NCBI RefSeq assembly: GCF_013364235.1 | Contig: NZ_CP054919.1 | Span: 5,901,156-5,965,155 of the forward strand | Reading direction: 5' to 3' | Length of the DNA: 64,000 bases | Source of the DNA: Kitasatospora sp. NA04385 | GTDB lineage: Bacteria; Actinomycetota; Actinomycetes; Streptomycetales; Streptomycetaceae | The notes under the pieces: model-generated | Databases searched by the model: none | Seen by the model: only the letters and a program-made list of their open reading frames with translations | What the model was told of the DNA's origin: nothing | Shown here: positions 58,285 to 64,000 of the stretch, in pieces | Position numbering within the stretch: the first letter of the stretch is position 1 | How the letters are laid out: every line of letters starts with the position of its first letter | Translations under genes and position numbers: made by a program

Positions 58285-60125
58285 CGACCGACCAGCCGGT
58301 GGCCCCGCCCACCGCCGCCGGCACCGCCGTTGCCGCGGCCGCCGCCACCACCGCCGCCGTTCCCGCCCCGCGCCCCGGCCCGGGCCCCGAACCGGCCCGG
58401 CGCGGCTTCCTGGCCAAGGCCTTCGGCGTCACCGCGCTGCTCAGCGCGGCCGGCTCCGCCCTCGGCCTGCTCCGCGACCTGCTGCTGGCCCGCTACTTCG
58501 GCGCCAACCAGGGCACCGACGCCTTCCTGGTCGCCTGGACGGTGCCGGAGACCGCCGCGCCGCTACTGATCGAGGACGCGATGGCGTTCCTGATGGTCCC
58601 GGCCTTCAGCCTGGCCCTGGTGCTGCGCGAGGAACGCCCCCACGGGCCGGACCCGGTACGGCAGTTGACCCGCTCCACGCTGCCCTGGCTGCTGCTCGCG
58701 CTGTGCACCCTCTCCGGCGCGGTCGCGCTCGGCGCGCCGCAACTGGTCGACCTGCTCGCCCCCGGCCTGGCCGACCCGCAGCTCGCCGTCACCTGCACCC
58801 GGATCACCGCGCTCACCATCCTGCCGTTCGGCGTCGCCGGGTACCTGGCCTCCGCGCTGCGCGCCCTGCACTCCTTCACCGCGCCCGCCGTCATCTACGT
58901 GATGTACAACCTGGGCATCCTGGCGCTGCTGCTCAGCGGCCACCGGCTGCTCGGGGTGCGCTCCGCGGCGATCGGCGTCGCGGTCGGCAGCGCGCTGATG
59001 GCCGGCGTGCTGCTGCTGCCCTTCGCCCGCCGGCTGCGCTCCGGCGGGCGGCGGCGCGGGCTGCGCCGGGGCTCGGCCCGCCGGCTGGTGCTGATCCCGC
59101 TGGCGCTGCTGCCGGTCGCCGCGTTCACGCTGACCCGGCAGGCCCAGGTGTTCATCGAGCGCTACCTCGGCTCCGGCCTGCCGCCCGGCACCATCTCGCA
59201 CCTCAACTACGCCGCGAAGGTCAGCCAGTTGGCGATGACCTCGGCGATCCTGATCGTCACCGTCACCTTCCCGGTGGTGGCCCGGGCGATGGCCGCCGGA
59301 GACTTCCGGGCGGCCCGCGACCGGGTCGAGAAGGACATCGGGCAGGCCACCGCGCTGGTGCTGCTCGGCACCGCCTTCCTGATGGCCTGCGCCCCCGCGC
59401 TGGTCGCCCTGCTGTTCCAGCGCGGCGCGTTCGGCCCGTCCGACACCTCCGCCACCGCCGCCGTGATCCGGGTCTACTCCTTCGGGCTGCCCGCGCAGGC
59501 GATGATCGGCGTGATGGTCCGGCCGTACTTCTGCGTCCGCCCGGTGGTGCGCCGCGCCGACACCCCGCGCGCGGAGGGCGACAGGGTCACCTGGCTGGAC
59601 TGGTACCCGGTCGGCGCGATGCTGCTGGGCCTCGCCGTCACCGTCACCGTCGGCGTCGGCGCCACCACGCACTTCGGGGCGCTCGGCCTGGCCGCGGGCA
59701 ACGCCGCGGGCATCACCACCACCGCGGCGCTGCTGATGCGCGGCCTGATGCTGCGCGGCGTCGCGCTCCGGCTGCCCCTGGTGCTCGGCGGACAGGCCCG
59801 GCTGCTGGGCGCCGCCGTCACCGCCGCCGCGCTCGGCTGGCTGGCCACCCGGACCACCGCCGACCCGCTGCCCGCCGCGCTGCTCGGCGGCGTCACCGTG
59901 CTGCTGGTCTTCGCCGTCCTCGGCACGCTGTTCGGCGCCGCCGAGGTGCGCGGCCCGGTGCTCGGCCTGCTGGCCCGGGCCCGCCGCCGGCCCCCCGCCC
60001 CGGCCGCCGCCGTCCCGTCCGTCGCCGTCCCGTCCGTCGACCTCCCCGCCACCGGCCCGTCCACCGACGGCCCGTCCACCACCGGTCCGTCCAGCACCGC
60101 AGAAGGGAAGCCGCATGGCCGCTGA
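58281..60125 (+). CDS. MurJ/MviN-family lipid-linked glycan flippase
   Basis: A 614-residue MOP-superfamily transporter, starting at ATG 58281 (the longer frame upstream is a shadow). Family landmarks are ARYFGANQGTDAFLVAWTVPE (split; ~residues 74-94), LTRQAQVFIERYLGSGLPPG (~293-312), ALVALLFQRGAFGPSDTSAT (~373-392) and about 14 hydrophobic helices. The C-terminal ~60 residues are a Pro/Ser/Thr tail with three TGPSTxGPS-like repeats. Its position between polymerase and deacetylase suggests it moves the exopolysaccharide repeat unit, doing the job of Wzx, rather than lipid II. The stop region overlaps the next gene by 11 nt. Confidence 0.88.
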   Translation: MTTDQPVAPPTAAGTAVAAAAATTAAVPAPRPGPGPEPARRGFLAKAFGVTALLSAAGSALGLLRDLLLARYFGANQGTDAFLVAWTVPETAAPLLIEDAMAFLMVPAFSLALVLREERPHGPDPVRQLTRSTLPWLLLALCTLSGAVALGAPQLVDLLAPGLADPQLAVTCTRITALTILPFGVAGYLASALRALHSFTAPAVIYVMYNLGILALLLSGHRLLGVRSAAIGVAVGSALMAGVLLLPFARRLRSGGRRRGLRRGSARRLVLIPLALLPVAAFTLTRQAQVFIERYLGSGLPPGTISHLNYAAKVSQLAMTSAILIVTVTFPVVARAMAAGDFRAARDRVEKDIGQATALVLLGTAFLMACAPALVALLFQRGAFGPSDTSATAAVIRVYSFGLPAQAMIGVMVRPYFCVRPVVRRADTPRAEGDRVTWLDWYPVGAMLLGLAVTVTVGVGATTHFGALGLAAGNAAGITTTAALLMRGLMLRGVALRLPLVLGGQARLLGAAVTAAALGWLATRTTADPLPAALLGGVTVLLVFAVLGTLFGAAEVRGPVLGLLARARRRPPAPAAAVPSVAVPSVDLPATGPSTDGPSTTGPSSTAEGKPHGR

Positions 60126-60915
60126 TCCCCGCCTGCCGGCCCAGGCGCTCGCCCCCAGGCTCGCGCCCTGGATCCTGATGTACCACTCGGTGGCCGAGGA
60201 GGACGAGGACCCGTACCTGCTCACCGTCAGCCCCGAACGCTTCGCCGAGCAGATGGACTGGCTGCACCGCACCGGCCGGCGCGGCGTCAGCGTCCGCGAG
60301 CTGCTGGCCGCGCAGGCCCGCGGCCGGGAGTCCCGGCTGGTCGGCCTGACCTTCGACGACGGCTACGCGGACTTCGCCCGGCACGCCGTCCCGGTGCTGC
60401 GCGAGTACGGCTTCACCGCCACCGCGTACGTCGTCCCCGACCTGCTCGGCTGCGAGAACGGCTGGGACAGCGAGGGGCCGCGCAAGAAGCTGCTGACCGT
60501 CCACCAGGTGGTCGAACTCGCGGGCTCCGGCTGGGAGATCGGCTCGCACGGCCTCGGCCACCAGGCCCTGCCCGGGCTCTCCCCGGCCGCCCTGGCCCGC
60601 CAGACGGCGGACAGCCGACGCGCCCTGGAGGACCTGCTCGGCTGCCCGGTCACCGGCTTCTGCTACCCCTACGGCGCGGTCGACCTGCCCGCCACCCGGG
60701 CCGTCCGGGACGCCGGGTACGACTACGCCTGCGCCATCGACCACTCCTGGCTGACCGGGCGGCACGCCCTGCCGCGCTGCTACGTCGGCGACCGGGACGG
60801 GGCCTGGCGGCTGCGCGCCAAGCACGGCCGGCACCGCTGGCGGGACGCCGTGACCGGGCTGCGCTGGGCCCCGCCCAAGCAGCTGCCCAAGGCCGCCGCG
60901 GGAGAGCCCCGATGA
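60115..60915 (+). CDS. polysaccharide deacetylase (CE4)
   Basis: A 266-residue NodB-fold deacetylase. It has MYHSVAEEDEDPYLLTVSPE at ~22, catalytic-base motif LTFDDGYADFARHAVPVL (~78-95), metal-ligand SHGLGHQALPGLS (~144) and FCYPYGAVD (~183). No signal peptide or membrane helix is visible, so it may act on the cytoplasmic, lipid-linked intermediate or be exported unusually. It removes N- or O-acetyl groups from sugars. It overlaps the flippase gene by 11 nt and the next GT gene by ATGA. Confidence 0.92.
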   Translation: MAADPRLPAQALAPRLAPWILMYHSVAEEDEDPYLLTVSPERFAEQMDWLHRTGRRGVSVRELLAAQARGRESRLVGLTFDDGYADFARHAVPVLREYGFTATAYVVPDLLGCENGWDSEGPRKKLLTVHQVVELAGSGWEIGSHGLGHQALPGLSPAALARQTADSRRALEDLLGCPVTGFCYPYGAVDLPATRAVRDAGYDYACAIDHSWLTGRHALPRCYVGDRDGAWRLRAKHGRHRWRDAVTGLRWAPPKQLPKAAAGEPR

Positions 60916-62477
60916 GAGTCCTGCACGTGGTCACCGGCCTGCACGCGGGCGGCGCCGAACGCCAGCTCGCCCTCCTGCTGCGGCACCTGCCCGCGGACCA
61001 GGAGCACGAGGTGGCCGCCCTCACCAACCCGGGCACGGTCGCCCGCGAACTGCGCGCCGACGGCTTCACCGTCCACCACCTCGACATGCGCGGCAACCGC
61101 GACCTCGGCGTGCTGCCCCGGCTCACCCGGCTGATCCGGTCCGGCCGCTACGACCTGGTCCACACCCACCTGTACCGGGCGATGCTGTACGGCCGGCTCG
61201 CCGCCCGGCTGGCCGGCGTCCGCACGGTGATCGCCACCGAGCACTCGCTGCAGTCCGGCGTGATCGAGGGCCGCCCCACCTCGCGCGGCGTCAAGGCGCT
61301 CTACCTGGGCGCCGAACGGCTCGGCACCACCACGATCGCGGTCTCCGGCCAGGTCGCCGAGGTGCTCGGCGCGTGGGGCGTGCCCGCCGACCGCGTCCGC
61401 CTGCTGCCCAACGGCGTGGACGCCGCCCGCTACCGCTTCACCCCCGCCGCCCGGGCCGCCCACCGCGGCCGCCTGCGCGCCCAACTCGGGCTCCCCATCG
61501 GCGTGTTCGTGATCGGCGCGGTCGGCCGCCTGGTGCCCGGCAAGCGCTTCCACGTGCCGCTGGAGGCACTGGTCCGGCTCCCCGACGCCCGGCTCCTGCT
61601 GATCGGCGAGGGCCCCGAACGCGCCGCGCTGCTCGACCGGGCCGCCGAACTCGGCGTCCGCGACCGGCTGGTGCTCACCGGCGAGCGCGACGACGTGCCC
61701 GAACTGCTCACCGCCGTCGACGTCCTGGTCTCCCCCTCCCGCGAGGAGACCTTCGGCCTCGCCGCCCTGGAGGGCCTGGCCGCCGGCCTCCCCCTGCTGC
61801 ACTCCGCCTGCCCGGCCCTCGCCGAGCTCCCCCCGGACGCCGCCCCCCACGCCCGCCTGCTCCCCTCCGAACCCGAGTCCTACGCCCGCGAGCTGGCCCT
61901 CCTCGCCACCACCCGCCCCGGCCTCCTCCCCGTCCCCCCCGCCGTCGCCCACTACGACATCGCCCACCTCGCCACCGAACTGGCCACCCTCTACCGCGAG
62001 TCCCTCCCCACCCCCCGCCGCACCCCCCACCGGCCCCCGCCCGCCCCCGGCTCCGCCGCCGGATCGGCGCCCGGGACCGGTGACCCCGCGTCCTCCGTCC
62101 TCGGCTTCCGCCGCACCGGCCGCAAGCCCCCGGCCGCCCCGGACGAAGACTCCCGTCAGGCTCCCGCCGTCCCTTCGTCGTCCCGCCGCACCGGCCGCAA
62201 GCCCGCCGGGCCCCCGGCGGGGAACTCCGGCCGGGCCGCCGCCGGTTCCGCGCCGCCCGCCCCGGACTCCCGCGCCCCGGACTCCCGCGCCCCGGACTCC
62301 CGTACCCCCGACTCCCGTACCCCCGACCGGGAACCCGGAGGCCTCGCGCCGTCCGCCCCCGGCCCCCGGCGCACCGGCCGGAAGTCCGCGGGTGCCCCGG
62401 ACGACGGCCCCCGCCGGGCCCCGGCCCTCCCTCCGCCGTCCCGGCGGGCCGCCGGGAAGCCGGGCGGGCGGGCCTAG
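60912..62477 (+). CDS. GT4 glycosyltransferase with long disordered tail
   Basis: A 521-residue protein. Residues ~1-360 are a GT4 enzyme: VLHVVTGLHAGGAERQLALL, DLVHTHLYRAMLYGRLAAR, LLPNGVDAARY, VIGAVGRLVPGKRFHVPLEA and SPSREETFGLAALEGLAAGL (EX7E). The last ~150 residues are a Pro/Arg/Ala tail with four RRTGRK motifs at varied spacing and a run of PDSRA/PDSRT pentapeptides (15-bp DNA repeats near 62268-62325). The tail is unlike usual GT4 proteins and may be a flexible binding region. It is coupled to the deacetylase by ATGA. Confidence 0.88.
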   Translation: MRVLHVVTGLHAGGAERQLALLLRHLPADQEHEVAALTNPGTVARELRADGFTVHHLDMRGNRDLGVLPRLTRLIRSGRYDLVHTHLYRAMLYGRLAARLAGVRTVIATEHSLQSGVIEGRPTSRGVKALYLGAERLGTTTIAVSGQVAEVLGAWGVPADRVRLLPNGVDAARYRFTPAARAAHRGRLRAQLGLPIGVFVIGAVGRLVPGKRFHVPLEALVRLPDARLLLIGEGPERAALLDRAAELGVRDRLVLTGERDDVPELLTAVDVLVSPSREETFGLAALEGLAAGLPLLHSACPALAELPPDAAPHARLLPSEPESYARELALLATTRPGLLPVPPAVAHYDIAHLATELATLYRESLPTPRRTPHRPPPAPGSAAGSAPGTGDPASSVLGFRRTGRKPPAAPDEDSRQAPAVPSSSRRTGRKPAGPPAGNSGRAAAGSAPPAPDSRAPDSRAPDSRTPDSRTPDREPGGLAPSAPGPRRTGRKSAGAPDDGPRRAPALPPPSRRAAGKPGGRA

Positions 62478-62556
62478 CGGTCGGTGGCCGGTGGTTCCGG
62501 TGCCGCGCCGTCGTCCGTCGAACTTGTTCACCCCTACGACCCTCCTGGAGTCACCG

Positions 62557-63249
62557 ATGCCCGAACCACGCCGCAGCGTCCGTGCGCTGGCCCGCCGCTG
62601 GTGGCCGCTGGCCGTCGCCGTTCCGCTCGGGGCGGCGGCCGGTGCCGGCTACGCCGTCGTCGCGCACCCGAGCTACGCCGCCAGTTCCTACGTGGTGGTC
62701 GTCCCGAACAACCCCGGCGAGAACTCCACCGCCGTCAACTTCGCCCAGGCGTACGGCCGACTGGCCGGCCAGCCGCAGGTGCTGATCGGGGCGGCCGCCG
62801 AGACCGGCCACTCGGTGACCGAGCTGGCGGGGCTGGTGCGCGGCACCACCTCGCCGGACGCCCCGATGATCGAGATCACCGGCACCGGCGCCCGCGGCGA
62901 GGACGCGGTGAAGAACGCCGACGCGGTCGCCAAGTCGCTGATCGCGTTCGGCAACGTCAGCAGCAAGGAGACCGGCGTCCGGCTCGTCCCGCTGGCCGCG
63001 GCCGCCGAGCCCGACGCCCCGGCCTCCCCGTCGGCGAGCCTGGACACCGCGGTCGGCGCGGCCGCCGGCGTGCTGCTCGGCTCGCTGGTGATGCTCACCC
63101 GCCGCAAGGGCGCCCCCGCCGGGGCGGCGGCCGCGCTGCCCGCCCAGGCCGAACCCGCCCAGGCAGCCGCCCCCGCCCCCGCCGCCGCGACCGCCCCCGA
63201 GACCGCCGCGAAGGCGAAGCCCGCCGAGCCGGCGGCGGTGGCCCGGTGA
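62557..63249 (+). CDS. Wzz-like chain-length / capsular polysaccharide protein
   Basis: A 230-residue membrane protein from ATG 62557, 7 nt after CTGGAG. Helix 1 (~16-35) leads to an extracellular domain (~36-165) that starts SYAASSYVVVVPNNPGENST, typical of polysaccharide co-polymerase (Wzz/YveK) proteins. Helix 2 (~172-190) is followed by a 40-residue Ala/Pro tail (QAEPAQAAAPAPAAATAPE). There is no tyrosine-kinase domain and no BY-kinase gene in view. It probably sets chain length or couples export to polymerisation. The stop overlaps the GTG of the next gene. Confidence 0.83.
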   Translation: MPEPRRSVRALARRWWPLAVAVPLGAAAGAGYAVVAHPSYAASSYVVVVPNNPGENSTAVNFAQAYGRLAGQPQVLIGAAAETGHSVTELAGLVRGTTSPDAPMIEITGTGARGEDAVKNADAVAKSLIAFGNVSSKETGVRLVPLAAAAEPDAPASPSASLDTAVGAAAGVLLGSLVMLTRRKGAPAGAAAALPAQAEPAQAAAPAPAAATAPETAAKAKPAEPAAVAR

Positions 63250-64000
63250 AGCTCCGCCAGCGCCCCGGCCCCCGGGTGCCCGCCCAGCCGGCCCGGGACG
63301 CCGCCGACCGCGAGCGCTGGACCGCCGAGGTGCTGCGCACCGACGACGCCCTGGAGCGGCTCGCCGACGACTGGGACGATCTGCACCGCCGCTGCTCGAC
63401 CGCCACCGTCTTCCAGTCCGCGCCCTGGCTGTGCTCCTGGTGGAGCCGGTACGGCCGCCCGGGCGCGCTGGTGCTGGTGCTGGTCCGCCGCGACGGCCGA
63501 CTGGTCGCCGCCGCCGCGCTGCGCCGCCGCGGCCCGTTCGGCGGCCTGACCAACCTGGGCGCCGGGCTGGTCGACTTCACCGACGTGCTGCTCGACGACG
63601 ACTGCGCGGACCGGGCCGCCGCCGAGCTGGCCGCCGCCCTCCCGCTGCGCCGCCCCTGGCACAGCCTGGAGCTGCGCGAGGTGCACCCCTCGGCCGCCGT
63701 GCAGCGGGTCTACGCGCACTGGCGCGGCCGCCGGCACCGGTACACCGACTCGCTGTGCCAGTACCTGCCGGCCGTGCCGATGGACGAGCTGCTCAAGCGG
63801 CTGCCCGGCAAGTCCGCCCAGCGCAGCCGGGTCAAGCTCCGCAAGATCGCCCAGTCCGGGGTGGTGGTGCACTCCGCGACCGCCGAGGAGGTCCCGTCCA
63901 CGGTGGGCGAGCTGCTGCGGCTGCACGTCCTGCAGTGGCAGGAGCGCGGGGTCACCCCGGAGCACCGCACCGCGCGCTTCGCCGCGCACCTGACCGAGTC
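63246..64000 (+). CDS. GNAT / CelD-like acetyltransferase, 3' end outside window
   Basis: The frame opens at GTG 63246 (GTGA overlap with the Wzz-like gene) and stays open to the right edge, so at least 251 residues are present and the C-terminus is missing. It reads FQSAPWLCSWWSRYGRPGAL near residue 57, with LVRRDGRLVAAAALRRRGPFG and GLTNLGAGLVDFTDV soon after, then RSRVKLRKIAQSGVVVHSAT at ~197 and LLRLHVLQWQERGVTPEHRT at ~220. These are features of the BioF2/CelD acetyltransferase family, found in polysaccharide loci. It would acylate a sugar or lipid-linked intermediate. Confidence 0.85.
   Translation, partial: MKLRQRPGPRVPAQPARDAADRERWTAEVLRTDDALERLADDWDDLHRRCSTATVFQSAPWLCSWWSRYGRPGALVLVLVRRDGRLVAAAALRRRGPFGGLTNLGAGLVDFTDVLLDDDCADRAAAELAAALPLRRPWHSLELREVHPSAAVQRVYAHWRGRRHRYTDSLCQYLPAVPMDELLKRLPGKSAQRSRVKLRKIAQSGVVVHSATAEEVPSTVGELLRLHVLQWQERGVTPEHRTARFAAHLTE

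Noticed and set aside
1..64000. tRNA or rRNA genes, prophage, polyketide or NRPS modules
   Set aside because: I found no cloverleaf-like sequences, rRNA blocks, phage structural genes or PKS/NRPS domains when reading both strands by eye; a covariance-model search would be needed to exclude small RNAs fully.

Overview
The window is very GC-rich actinobacterial chromosome. GTG starts are common, genes are often coupled by 4-nt or 1-nt overlaps, and the gene set is typical of the Streptomycetaceae (Streptomyces or Kitasatospora). I see no rRNA, tRNA, CRISPR array or prophage. About 56 protein-coding genes are supported; one is cut by the left edge and one by the right edge.

Layout. 1-4.9 kb: end of an ABC exporter permease, a secreted TAP-like peptidase, a GntR/OsmC pair and a septum-formation-like membrane protein. 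5.0-11.9 kb: a cobalamin operon on the minus strand (cobD, cobQ, a chelatase-like AAA/vWA protein, cobO, cobB) headed by a cobalamin riboswitch. 11.9-16.8 kb: a MarR/VOC divergent pair with twin palindromes, an XRE-type protein, an alpha/beta hydrolase and a long conserved unknown. 16.9-18.5 kb: psd-pssA for phosphatidylethanolamine. 18.9-28.4 kb: ethylmalonyl-CoA pathway genes (ccr, meaA, a CitE-like lyase, a MaoC hydratase, an acyl-CoA dehydrogenase) with a TetR regulator and a tandem-duplicated 3-hydroxyacyl-CoA dehydrogenase. MeaA needs coenzyme B12, so the B12 operon and its consumer lie close together.

28.8-39.7 kb holds small units: Uma2, TetR plus MFS efflux, a glutamine synthetase-like enzyme, MBL hydrolase, MarR, GNAT, NUDIX plus deoxyribosyltransferase-like, DeoR, and an F420-type nitroreductase. 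39.9-45.5 kb is accessory in character: a decayed IS5-family transposase, a second IS5-like transposase, unknown proteins, a MarR regulator and two small membrane proteins. 45.6-50.5 kb is a divergent cellulase pair (GH5 and GH48, both with CBM2) with a perfect CebR-type box and a near-perfect one. 50.7-53.8 kb: secreted subtilase, HipA-like kinase, SRPBCC protein. 53.9-64.0 kb is an exopolysaccharide locus of Wzx/Wzy type (GT4, polyprenyl glycosylphosphotransferase, O-antigen ligase-like, MurJ-family flippase, deacetylase, second GT4, Wzz-like protein, CelD-like GNAT), tightly coupled on the plus strand.

The least explained feature is a set of intergenic short tandem arrays. Two (35.35-35.59 kb and 44.66-44.91 kb) are different variants of one 14-bp unit built round ATGTCGCG. 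A third (52.18-52.28 kb) has a 30-bp unit carrying the same words. A fourth (53.20-53.30 kb) is an unrelated 14-bp unit that abuts the start codon of the HipA-like kinase. I cannot name a known system for these.
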